A stretch of 59,850 bases of DNA, taken from contig NZ_JYIT01000063.1 in the NCBI RefSeq assembly GCF_000956545.1, positions 1 to 59,850 on the forward strand, in the 5' to 3' direction. The position numbers and the translations under genes were made by a program. This stretch comes from Microbacterium azadirachtae (GTDB taxonomy: Bacteria > Actinomycetota > Actinomycetes > Actinomycetales > Microbacteriaceae). The notes below the pieces were generated by a model. The model was given only the letters and a program-made list of their open reading frames with translations. It was not told the DNA's origin and did no database searches. How positions within the stretch are numbered: the first letter of the stretch is position 1; each line of letters opens with the position of its first letter. Shown here in pieces: positions 8,858-16,521 of this stretch.

Positions 8858-9873
8858 CGGGCCACCTTTGCTTCGCCCGGTCGCACGCAGGCGACCTCAG
8901 CTGCCTCATGCGGAAGTAGTGCAGGCACGTCGACAGTGCACTCCACGACGGCAAGCGGGCAACGGTCGCGGAACGCGCATCCCGACGGTGCGTCGGTGAG
9001 AGCGCGCGGGCGGCCCGGGATGGGGCTGAGTACGCGCCGCTCCCCGGTCAGTTGCGGGTTCGAACTGAGGAGCCCAGCGGTATAGGGATGCTGGGGGTGC
9101 GCGAGCACCTCGTCGGCGGCACCGCTCTCGACGACGCGCCCGGCGTACATCACGTAGATGCGGTCGCACACCGCGGCGGCGAGCTCGAGGTCGTGGGTCA
9201 CGAACAGCAACCCGGTCCCGAGCTCGCCGCGGGCTCGCTCGAGCAAGCTGATGACCTCCGCCTGGGTGGTGACATCGAGCGCTGTTGTCGCCTCGTCAGC
9301 GAGTATCAGCCGCGGATCGGCGAGGACTGCTGCAGCGATCACGATGCGCTGCAGCATCCCGCCCGAGAACTCGTGCGGGTAGCGACGCATTGCCGTTTCG
9401 GGATCGCGGATTCCGACCTCCGCGAGAATCTCGACCGCTTCAGCATGTGCGTTCGCCGCGGGCACGCCGCGGGCGCGGATGCCCTCGGTCAGGAAGTCGC
9501 CCACCCGGTGCATGGCGTTCACTGAGCTGCGTGGGTCTTGGAAGATCATCGCGGCGCGCGTGCGCCGGACCTCGCGCAGTCGCTGTGCGCTCCCGCCAAC
9601 GACCTCGATGCCGTCGACGAGCACTGATCCGTCAACGGTCGCACCGCGCGGGAACAGACCGAGCGCGGACCGGGATGTCACACTCTTCCCCGAACCGGAC
9701 TCGCCGACGAGACCGACGATCTCGCCCGGGCCAACCTGCAGGTCGATACGGTCGAGAAGGGGGCGGTCGCCGTCATCTGTGCGAACCGTGATCGAGAGAG
9801 CCTCGATGACGAGCGGCTCGGCATCGGTTCGTGCTGAGTCGCGAGACGATGTGGCGTCCAATGCGGCGCTCAT
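8854..9873 (-). CDS. oligopeptide-type ABC importer, first ATPase (DppD/OppD-like)
   Basis: A 339-residue ATPase beginning MSAALDATSS. Walker A GESGSGKS is at residues 57-64, the signature is FSGGMLQR, Walker B is LILADEATTALD, and the C-terminal Cys-rich motif of the Opp/Dpp family is present (GCAFRDRCPLAVVECT). The start at 9873 follows GGAAGGAG; the large frame that continues upstream to 10545 is only a shadow over the permease gene. It overlaps both neighbours by 4 bases, as expected for a stoichiometric complex. Confidence 0.92.
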   Translation of the reverse strand: MSAALDATSSRDSARTDAEPLVIEALSITVRTDDGDRPLLDRIDLQVGPGEIVGLVGESGSGKSVTSRSALGLFPRGATVDGSVLVDGIEVVGGSAQRLREVRRTRAAMIFQDPRSSVNAMHRVGDFLTEGIRARGVPAANAHAEAVEILAEVGIRDPETAMRRYPHEFSGGMLQRIVIAAAVLADPRLILADEATTALDVTTQAEVISLLERARGELGTGLLFVTHDLELAAAVCDRIYVMYAGRVVESGAADEVLAHPQHPYTAGLLSSNPQLTGERRVLSPIPGRPRALTDAPSGCAFRDRCPLAVVECTVDVPALLPHEAAEVACVRPGEAKVAR

Positions 9874-10739
9874 AGCAAGCTCCTTCCACGGGCGCTGGTG
9901 CGGTCGGTGAGGTGTTCGCCCAGAACATTCACCGACAGCACGGTGAGGATGACGGCGAGGCTCGGCCAGAACATGCCCCAGAGCTGTCCCTGCATGACGG
10001 CGCTCTGGCTTTGGGCGATCATCGAGCCCCAATCGGCCGCGGGAGGTTGTACCCCCAGGCCGAGATAGGAGAGAGCGGCGATGTCGAGCATCGCGTACCC
10101 GAACGCGAGTGTGGCCTGCGCGAGCAGCAGCGGGACGATGTTCGGCAGGATGTGGCGTACGGTGATCCACCATGAGCTGAACCCCATGACGATGTGACTG
10201 CCGATGTAGGGGCGGGCCTGTTCCTGCTGAGTGGCCGTGCGTACGATGCGGCCGAGGAACGGGATGTAGCCGATCGCGAGGGCGATGATCGGTGCAGTCA
10301 GCCCCGGCCCGAAGATCGCCACTGCGAGCAGGCCGAGCAGGAGTGACGGGAACGCGAACACGATGTCCATGGCCCGCGACAAGACGAGGTCGACAACACC
10401 GCCAGACCGGGCCGCCGCGAGTCCGACGATCGCACCGACGATCGTGGTGAGGATCACAACCGCGAGCGGTGCGAGCAAGCTCAGCCGCGCGCCGTACAGC
10501 AGACGAGACAGGATGTCGCGGCCGGTGGTGTCGGTGCCGAGCCAATGCTCCACAGATGGGCCTGACGACGCGTTGAGGATGTCGGTCGTGTTCGGATTCA
10601 TCGGGGCGATCAGCGGCGCGAAGATCGCGGCGAGCACGATGACGACGAGAAAGACGATGGAGGCTATCAGCAGCGCCGGGGGGCGACGGCGTCGACTGCG
10701 ACGCCGGATGGTGGCCATCGCCACGGTGGACATGGTCAT
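9870..10739 (-). CDS. oligopeptide-type ABC importer permease (DppC/OppC-like)
   Basis: A 289-residue integral membrane protein. An Arg-rich N-terminus (RRRSRRRRPP) precedes the first membrane helix (ALLIASIVFLVVIVLAAI). The periplasmic-side loop contains EHWLGTDTTGRDILSRLLYGAR, the hallmark of DppC/OppC proteins, and the EAA-type cytoplasmic loop is near QEQARPYIGSHIVMG. Five to six helices are visible. It overlaps the ATPase gene downstream by 4 bases and starts 11 bases after the other permease stops. Confidence 0.92.
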   Translation of the reverse strand: MTMSTVAMATIRRRSRRRRPPALLIASIVFLVVIVLAAIFAPLIAPMNPNTTDILNASSGPSVEHWLGTDTTGRDILSRLLYGARLSLLAPLAVVILTTIVGAIVGLAAARSGGVVDLVLSRAMDIVFAFPSLLLGLLAVAIFGPGLTAPIIALAIGYIPFLGRIVRTATQQEQARPYIGSHIVMGFSSWWITVRHILPNIVPLLLAQATLAFGYAMLDIAALSYLGLGVQPPAADWGSMIAQSQSAVMQGQLWGMFWPSLAVILTVLSVNVLGEHLTDRTSARGRSLL

Positions 10740-10750
10740 CTCGCGGCCTC

Positions 10751-11704
10751 TCAGGTCAGGGCTCCGACCGCACGCACGCGTGGGTCGATCAGAGGAAGGG
10801 CCAGGTCGGCGAGGGTGCTTGTGAGGACGAATAGTGCGACAGACATGAGCGAGATCGCCTGGACGACCGGGAAGTCGCGTCGACCGATCGTGGTCACGAG
10901 CAAGGCGCCAACGCCGTCGACCCCGAACGCGGATTCCACGACGGCGGTCCCGATGAACAGTGATGCGATCAGCAGAGCGGTCAAGGTCATGATTGGCCCC
11001 AGAGAGTTCCGGATGACGTGCTTTCGCAGGATGTTCCCCGAAGCGACGCCACGGCTGCGGGCGACCTCGACGTGCTCGCTGTCGAGCTCCTCGCGGAATG
11101 CGGCCCGGCTGACCCGGGCGATGAGGCCGAACGTCACGATCGCCAGCGTGATCGCCGGCAGGGTGAGATGGTAGACCATGTCCGCCAGTCCCCCGTCAGC
11201 ACCCGATCCCGTCGCCGGGAACAGCTGCAGCTGCACCGAGAACACCCCGATGAGGATGAGGGCGACCACGAACGACGGGGTCGCGATCGAGACGCTCGTC
11301 ACAACGAGGCCAATACGGTCAAGGACGCCGGGGCGGGTCGCCGAGACGAGCGCGATGACCAGCCCCACCACGAGCGCGAGGATCGCCGCATAGATCACCA
11401 GCGTGATCGTCGTGGGCAGTCGCGACGCGATGAGATCGTTCACGGAGCTCCCGTAAACCAGTGACTGGCCAAAGTCTCCGTGGAGCACCCCTCCGAGCCA
11501 GCGCAGGTAGCCGGTGACAAACCCCTCGTCCAATCCCAGCGTCTCGCGCAGCGTCGCCCGCTGCTCGGGGCTCAGCCGTCGACCCGACGTGATAGCTGCA
11601 AGCGGATCGCCGGGCACCAACTTGAGGCTGCCGTAGATGATGATCGAGGCAATCAGCATCGCCACGACCGCCGCAAGCAGGCGCGACCCGATCCAGCGCA
11701 GCAT
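10751..11704 (-). CDS. oligopeptide-type ABC importer permease (DppB/OppB-like)
   Basis: A 317-residue permease starting MLRWIGSRLLAAVVAML. It has the DppB/OppB N-terminal signature: helix 1, then KLVPGDPLAAITSGRRLSPEQ and a loop ending in GGVLHGDFGQSLVY. The EAA loop near RAAFREELDSEHVEVARSRG contacts the ATPases. The ATG at 11704 overlaps the stop of the binding-protein gene by one base (TGATG), so the upstream Met of the longer frame is rejected. Together with the two ATPases, DppC and the lipoprotein it forms a complete importer. Confidence 0.92.
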   Translation of the reverse strand: MLRWIGSRLLAAVVAMLIASIIIYGSLKLVPGDPLAAITSGRRLSPEQRATLRETLGLDEGFVTGYLRWLGGVLHGDFGQSLVYGSSVNDLIASRLPTTITLVIYAAILALVVGLVIALVSATRPGVLDRIGLVVTSVSIATPSFVVALILIGVFSVQLQLFPATGSGADGGLADMVYHLTLPAITLAIVTFGLIARVSRAAFREELDSEHVEVARSRGVASGNILRKHVIRNSLGPIMTLTALLIASLFIGTAVVESAFGVDGVGALLVTTIGRRDFPVVQAISLMSVALFVLTSTLADLALPLIDPRVRAVGALT

Positions 11705-13323
11705 CACTTGCCGCCGAGGCTCGTCAGCCACGACGCGTACAGGTAGGACGGGGCGGGCACGAGACCGGCGAGCTTCTTCGAGTAGTACACGTTGACGTAC
11801 TGCGACACCAGGGGGATATTCACGTAGTCGGCCGCGATGACAGCCTGCGCTCCGGCGGCATCCTGCGCGCGCTGGGTGTCGTCGAACTGTGCCAGGGCCG
11901 CCTGGATCGCGGCGTCGTACTTCGCGTTCGCGTACTCGGCGAAGTTGTAGTAGCTGCCCGCAGTCCAGTACTGCAGGTATTGAACCGGCTCGGGGAAGTC
12001 CAGGTAACCGGCGCTGACGAACGCGTCAATTCCCTTTCGTGCGTCAGGGCTGCTGTAGAGGGCGACGTAGTCGGCGGGCTGCAACGGCTTCAGCGAGACC
12101 TTGAGGCCGATCCCGTTCGCGCTGTCCGCGATGACCGTGGCCATCTTGGTCTCCTCGTCGTTGCCGACGGCGTAGGCGATCGTTATGGTCTGACCGGTGT
12201 ACGAGGAAGCCTTCAGAGCCGACTTCGCAGCATCCAGATCCCGCTTGGCCGCGGGGAGCTTGTCATACGCCGCCTGGTAGACCTCCTTGCCGTATCCCCA
12301 CGTCGCCGGGCCCACAATGAAGCGGAGCGGGTCAGCCGTGCCCTTGTAGATCGACCGGGCGATACCCGCGTAGTCCACGGACTTCTGCAGTGCTTCCCGG
12401 GTCTTCACGTCGACGAGCGGGCCCTTGAGATTAATGACCGCGAGGAACTCCATCGCGTAGCTGTCGTTGAAGAGCATCGTTCCCTGCGCGCTGAGAGAAC
12501 TGAAGCCGGACACCGGCACGCTGAACTGTCCGTCGACCGACCCGCTGCGCAACGCTGCGACCTGGGCGGACGCGTCGGTGGTGAACGTAAACGTCGCCTT
12601 ATCGACCAGAGGCTGGTGGGAGTTGTTCCACCACGCGTCGTTCCTAACGAGCACGATGTTCGATCCCGACGACCAGGTCTGTACCTTGTAGGGGCCCGTG
12701 CACATCACGCCACCGGTCGCTGTGCCGAACTTCGCACCGGCCTTCTCTGCGTACGCCTTCTGCACGACCGCGAACGCAGGGGTGGAGAAGTAGTTGCGCA
12801 CGAGCGCGTTCGGGGTATTCGTCTTGACGGTGACCTCGTCGGCGCCGGTCACCGTGGCGGTCGTGCCCGCGTCCGCCCAGCCGGCCCAGGACGAACCGGT
12901 CTTCGGGTCGAGCACTCGCTGGATGCTGTAGACGACATCCTCCGCCGTCATCACGGTGCCATCCCAGAACTTCACGCCCGAGCGCAAGTGGATCACATAC
13001 GTGGTGGGGTCAGTCTGATCGATCGAGTTCGCCAAGCCGGGCTGGACTTTGCCCGACGCGGTCTGCGTCTGCAGCGACTCGCACAGGTTGGACACGACCG
13101 TGCTGTTCGACTCGAGCGCGGAGAGCGCGGGGTCAAGGGTCGTGGGCTCTCCGGCCGGGAGATTCCAGGTGAGGGCGGGGACGGCGGTGGTCGCGGCTGC
13201 AACCTCCGTCGTCACCTTGGGGTCGAAGGTCGCGGAGTTCGACCCGCTGCCGCTGCAGGCGGACAGCAGGACCGCGGCGGCGACAGTGCCGGCCACGGCA
13301 AGGGTGACTCGGGTTCGGTTCAC
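11704..13323 (-). CDS. extracellular solute-binding lipoprotein, family 5 (peptide/opine/nickel type)
   Basis: A 539-residue binding protein. The GTG at 13323 is preceded by GAGGATCCC and gives a short basic N-terminus, a hydrophobic segment and the lipobox LLSAC, so the mature protein is lipid-anchored at Cys. The SBP_bac_5 core starts at LTWNLPAGEPTTLDPALSAL and includes the typical LRSGVKFWDGTVMTAEDVVYSIQRVLDP. Longer starts would bury the signal peptide. It is the first gene of the importer operon; upstream lie two overlapping TAGTCA/TGACTA-type palindromes. Family members bind peptides, but also amino-acid conjugates, so the ligand is uncertain. Confidence 0.9.
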   Translation of the reverse strand: MNRTRVTLAVAGTVAAAVLLSACSGSGSNSATFDPKVTTEVAAATTAVPALTWNLPAGEPTTLDPALSALESNSTVVSNLCESLQTQTASGKVQPGLANSIDQTDPTTYVIHLRSGVKFWDGTVMTAEDVVYSIQRVLDPKTGSSWAGWADAGTTATVTGADEVTVKTNTPNALVRNYFSTPAFAVVQKAYAEKAGAKFGTATGGVMCTGPYKVQTWSSGSNIVLVRNDAWWNNSHQPLVDKATFTFTTDASAQVAALRSGSVDGQFSVPVSGFSSLSAQGTMLFNDSYAMEFLAVINLKGPLVDVKTREALQKSVDYAGIARSIYKGTADPLRFIVGPATWGYGKEVYQAAYDKLPAAKRDLDAAKSALKASSYTGQTITIAYAVGNDEETKMATVIADSANGIGLKVSLKPLQPADYVALYSSPDARKGIDAFVSAGYLDFPEPVQYLQYWTAGSYYNFAEYANAKYDAAIQAALAQFDDTQRAQDAAGAQAVIAADYVNIPLVSQYVNVYYSKKLAGLVPAPSYLYASWLTSLGGK

Positions 13324-13417
13324 GGGATCCTCGCGTTCAGATGCGGGCGATGGGGAGCCGCGAACGACAGTCCGGTGAGGGTGACGCTGCATCGCGGTGG
13401 TCCCAGTGTGGGCCGCG

Positions 13418-13443
13418 TTGACTATTTAGTCAATCCTGACAAT
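13418..13443. promoter_or_regulatory. operator-like palindromes upstream of importer operon (site 1)
   Basis: Two overlapping repeats: TTGACTA-TT-TAGTCAA at 13418-13433 with perfect 7-bp arms, and TTAGTC-AATCCT-GACAAT at 13426-13443, which matches the TTAGTC-N6-GACTAA motif found at two other places except for two bases in the last three. It lies about 100 bases before the GTG of the binding-protein gene and 105 bases before the divergent TetR gene. Probable TetR binding site. Confidence 0.6.
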
Positions 13444-13512
13444 GTAACGAAGAGGTAACATGACAGGAAAGCCGCTCATGCTTGTCAGAATCACCGGAAG
13501 CGCACTATCCTC

Positions 13513-13530
13513 TTAGTCATATTCGACTAA
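13513..13530. promoter_or_regulatory. operator-like palindrome at the TetR promoter (site 2)
   Basis: TTAGTC-ATATTC-GACTAA, perfect 6-bp arms around a 6-base spacer, ends 16 bases before the TetR start codon. Position and match with sites 1 and 3 suggest autoregulation. Confidence 0.65.
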
Positions 13531-13546
13531 GAATTGGAGCGCCGAC

Positions 13547-14191
13547 ATGGGCCGACCATCGCTTGCCGCCGAGCGACGGCGTCAGATCATCGGCGTCACG
13601 ATCCAATGCATGGCTGTGCACGGTGTCGCCGGCACGACGCTCGAGCGCATCGCCGATGCTGCCGGCATGGCACGCGGGCACGTCCGCCACTACGTCGGTA
13701 ACCGCGAGGAGCTCCTGACGGATGCCGCCCGCTTCTTCTACTTCGGCGAGGCGGCGATGGACGAGAAGGATCTCGACCGCATCATGGCAGCGTCACCGAT
13801 CATCGACCCGGCGTCGACCGTCGAAGAGGCCCTGGAGTACCTGTTCGGCGAGTTCGCGGCACCCAGTGCCGACAACGCGGCCGCGACAGCCTTCGTGGAT
13901 GCCGGACGCACCATCCCCGAGATCCACACGATCGTGCTGCGCGCCTACCTCAGCTTCGAGACCGCACTGACGGACATCCTCCACCGCGCGCATCCCGATG
14001 CGGCGCCGCGCGAGTGCCGGAGGGTTGCGTATGCAGTCCTGGCAACGGCGATCGGGAACACATTCATGACCGACCTCGAGTTGTCGCCGGAACGCATCGC
14101 GGATGCCCGCTCCGCGGCCACAGAGCTCATCGGGCGAATGCCCGGGTCAGACGGAGGAGTGAACCCCTCCGTCGTGCGCCCGAGGCTTTGA
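13547..14191 (+). CDS. TetR/AcrR-family transcriptional regulator
   Basis: A 214-residue regulator. The N-terminal HTH is clear: RRRQIIGVTIQCMAVHGVAGTTLERIADAAGMARGHVRHYVGNREELL, with the recognition helix at about residues 40-50. The ligand-binding domain follows (FYFGEAAMDEKDLDRIM...). A GGAG lies 8 bases before the ATG. The gene is divergent from the importer operon and sits between two matching palindromes; a third precedes the amidohydrolase at 14732. The simplest reading is a repressor released by the imported compound or its product. Confidence 0.9.
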   Translation: MGRPSLAAERRRQIIGVTIQCMAVHGVAGTTLERIADAAGMARGHVRHYVGNREELLTDAARFFYFGEAAMDEKDLDRIMAASPIIDPASTVEEALEYLFGEFAAPSADNAAATAFVDAGRTIPEIHTIVLRAYLSFETALTDILHRAHPDAAPRECRRVAYAVLATAIGNTFMTDLELSPERIADARSAATELIGRMPGSDGGVNPSVVRPRL

Positions 14192-14600
14192 GATTTGCCG
14201 CCTGCCAAACTCCGCCTGCCAGCACGGTGAAGTCGAGCCGCGAGGGGGCGGCCACGTCTGTCACGAGCGTGTTCTCGGCCGGCAAGACCTCAGGCGCCAG
14301 CCACCATTCTCCCCCTCGCCGAGATGCAACGGATATTCCAGAATCGCCGCTTGCGAGTTGCACACACAGCCAGTGACCCACCGGCATGACGCCGGGCCCC
14401 TGGTCGAGGTCATACTCAGGAGGGGCCACGAACACCACGATGTTTGCGTGCCACACCGAATCGCGCTAGTCAGGATACTGCAGCAGGTAGTACCAGCTAC
14501 TCCACCCCGGCGGCGACACAGGGTCGAATCGCCATGTCGCTCTGCCTGCGGCCGACGAGAGAATACTGCCCGCCCAGCACCGACGCGACCGGGCTGCTTA
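14127..14600 (-). pseudogene. possible decayed gene antisense in the TetR-amidohydrolase gap
   Basis: The minus strand has a 109-codon frame (14456-14127) and, beyond one in-frame TAG near 14470, a further stretch in the same frame. The translation is unlike a random shadow: WRFDPVSPPGWSSWYY, then HANIVVFVAPPEYDLDQG and VMPVGHWLCVQLASG. Its 3' end overlaps the TetR gene tail by 65 bases. I do not recognise the family. It may be a remnant of a hypothetical protein or chance; the rest of the 14192-14646 gap shows nothing else. Confidence 0.25.
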
Positions 14601-14646
14601 ATGTGCCTTTCGCTTTCGAATGCGATCCCGCTCAGGAGAGCAGATC

Positions 14647-14664
14647 TTAGTCGTAGTTGACTAT
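14647..14664. promoter_or_regulatory. operator-like palindrome before the second amidohydrolase (site 3)
   Basis: TTAGTC-GTAGTT-GACTAT matches TTAGTC-N6-GACTAA in 17 of the 18 aligned positions (spacer ignored). It lies 68 bases before the ATG at 14732, a normal place for a promoter operator. Confidence 0.6.
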
Positions 14665-14731
14665 TAAAGATCCAATCCGTAGCCTTTCTCGCGGAGCGAC
14701 GGCGCATCCACGTCGCGCAGAAAGTGGGATC

Positions 14732-16381
14732 ATGTCCGAAACTGCAGACCTCATCATCACCGGCGGGCGGATCTTCGATGGCCGAGTGCGCACCAGCGAT
14801 ACCGCCGTTGCCGTCCGTGGCAACAAGATCGTTCGCATCGGAACCGATACAGAGATGTTCGAGTTGCGGGGCCAAGATACCCGTGTCTTGGATGCGGCCG
14901 GTGGCCTCATCCATCCGGGCTTCGTCGACGCGCACATCCACGCGGCGTCTGCCGGCGCCGAGCGTCTGAGCATCGATCTCACCCCAGCGACCACCGTCGA
15001 TGAGACCCTCGACTTGATCCGTGCGGCGGCCGAGCGGAGCGACGCCGAGTGGCTGACGGGAGGCGGGTGGAGTCACGATCTGTTCCCCCTGCCCACCCGA
15101 CACCAACTCGACGCCATCGAGTCGGATCGTCCCGTGGTGCTCAGCGACGCCGGACACCATACGTTGTGGGTCAACTCACGAGCGCTCGACATCGCCGGGC
15201 TGGACCGCCACACACCCGATCCGCATAACGGAATGATCTATCGCGACGACGACGGCGATCCGATCGGTTATCTCAATGAGACAGCCACCGAACTCGTCGG
15301 CAGGTTCGTGCCGCCCGCCTCCACCGAGGAGATCCATGCCGGAATCCTGAACGCGCAAGGCTATTTGTGGTCACTGGGCGTGACCGGTTGGCACGAGGCG
15401 ATCCTCGGCGACTACAACAGCCAGGCGGACTGCACACCCGGTTATGTCCGTGCGATCGCAGACGGGACGCTCCGCAGCGACGTGTCTGGAGCACTGTGGA
15501 TCCCGCCCGGACTGACGGCACCGGACGTGCCGAAGCTCGTCGCGCGGTTCGCCGAGTTGCGGCGGCGGAACGCGGCCGCAGGGTTCGCGACCTCGACAGC
15601 GAAGGCGATGATCGACGGCGTTCCGCACGGCGGCACCGCCGCGCTCCTCGAACCGTACTGCAACCACTCGCACGACGGATCGACCGGAGGGCTGCACTTC
15701 ACCGAAGACGCTGTGCGTGCGTTCGTCACCCAGCTGGATGCCGCCGGCTTCGCGCTCCATCTACACGTCATGGGCGACCGTGGTATCCGGGTCGCGCTCG
15801 ATGCGATCGAGGAGGCCCGCGCCACCAACGGCACCGGTCCGCGCCACCACATCGCTCACCTGTCGATGGTGCATCCGCAGGATGCGAGACGGTTCGGTCC
15901 GCTCGGGGTCACAGCCAACATCCAGGGATTGTGGGCAGCACCTGACGCTTTCGCCGCCACCATGATCGGCGAGGAGCGGATGCTGCAGGGATACCCGTTC
16001 CGCACCATGGCTGACGCCGGTGCAGACCTGGCAATGGGGTCCGATTGGCCGGTGTCTTCCGCCGACCCGTGGCTCGCCATCCACGTGACCGTGAACAGGT
16101 GGTCGCCCGAGCCCATTCCGGAGTCATCGGGAGAACGTGCCGGCTCCGTGGACACGCTGGATGCCGAGCATCAGTCGTTGACACTGACGCAGGCTCTCGG
16201 GGCGTACACGAGCGGTTCGACCTCTCTGGTGCTCGGTCGGCCCGGGCGCGTGCAGGTCGGGGAACGTGCGGATCTCGCGGTTGCGACCACGGATCCGTTC
16301 GGCCTCGAGCCTTCGGCGATCGCCACCGTGCGCAACGCGGCGACGGTGGTGCGCGGCGAGTTGGTGTTCGTCAGGGAGTGA
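14732..16381 (+). CDS. YtcJ-type metal-dependent amidohydrolase (second)
   Basis: A 549-residue amidohydrolase of the same broad family as the gene at 4662. Visible motifs: LIITGGRIFDG at the N-terminus, GLIHPGFVDAHIHAAS (metal His pair), LHLHVMGDRGIRVAL, HHIAHLSMVHPQD and LAMGSDWPVSSADPW, which carries the catalytic Asp. The C-terminus ends RADLAVATTDPFGLEP. The ATG at 14732 (MSETADLIITGG) is favoured over an upstream ATG at 14657, which lies inside the palindrome and would add unconserved residues. Promoter palindrome site 3 puts it under the TetR regulator. It may act on the same imported amide as the minus-strand enzymes. Confidence 0.88.
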   Translation: MSETADLIITGGRIFDGRVRTSDTAVAVRGNKIVRIGTDTEMFELRGQDTRVLDAAGGLIHPGFVDAHIHAASAGAERLSIDLTPATTVDETLDLIRAAAERSDAEWLTGGGWSHDLFPLPTRHQLDAIESDRPVVLSDAGHHTLWVNSRALDIAGLDRHTPDPHNGMIYRDDDGDPIGYLNETATELVGRFVPPASTEEIHAGILNAQGYLWSLGVTGWHEAILGDYNSQADCTPGYVRAIADGTLRSDVSGALWIPPGLTAPDVPKLVARFAELRRRNAAAGFATSTAKAMIDGVPHGGTAALLEPYCNHSHDGSTGGLHFTEDAVRAFVTQLDAAGFALHLHVMGDRGIRVALDAIEEARATNGTGPRHHIAHLSMVHPQDARRFGPLGVTANIQGLWAAPDAFAATMIGEERMLQGYPFRTMADAGADLAMGSDWPVSSADPWLAIHVTVNRWSPEPIPESSGERAGSVDTLDAEHQSLTLTQALGAYTSGSTSLVLGRPGRVQVGERADLAVATTDPFGLEPSAIATVRNAATVVRGELVFVRE

Positions 16382-16408
16382 AGGCCGGCATCGCGCACCT
16401 CGATCGTG

Positions 16409-16460
16409 GTGTCAGCTTCGCGTCCGAGACGTTCCACCATCCGGCACGCGAAGCTGACAC
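16409..16460. repeat. 15-bp perfect inverted repeat in intergenic region
   Basis: Arms GTGTCAGCTTCGCGT (16409-16423) and ACGCGAAGCTGACAC (16446-16460) with a 22-base loop. It lies between the amidohydrolase stop (16381) and the CoA ligase start (16522). It could be a weak terminator of the first transcript, or the leader/operator of the aromatic operon. Confidence 0.6.
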
Positions 16461-16521
16461 ACCGGGCCGCACCAGCCATTCTCGTGTCCAGACATCGCTG
16501 TCCCTGAAAGGAGAGCTCATC

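Noticed and set aside
8854..10545. 563-codon minus-strand ATPase frame
   Set aside because: The upstream 220 codons run opposite and out of frame over the permease gene and are Arg/His/Pro rich. The real ATPase begins at 9873 with a good ribosome binding site.
11980..13458. Long plus-strand frame of 492 codons
   Set aside because: It lies wholly opposite the solute-binding lipoprotein gene, is rich in Arg, Gly and Val, and has no motif. It is a shadow of a high-GC gene.
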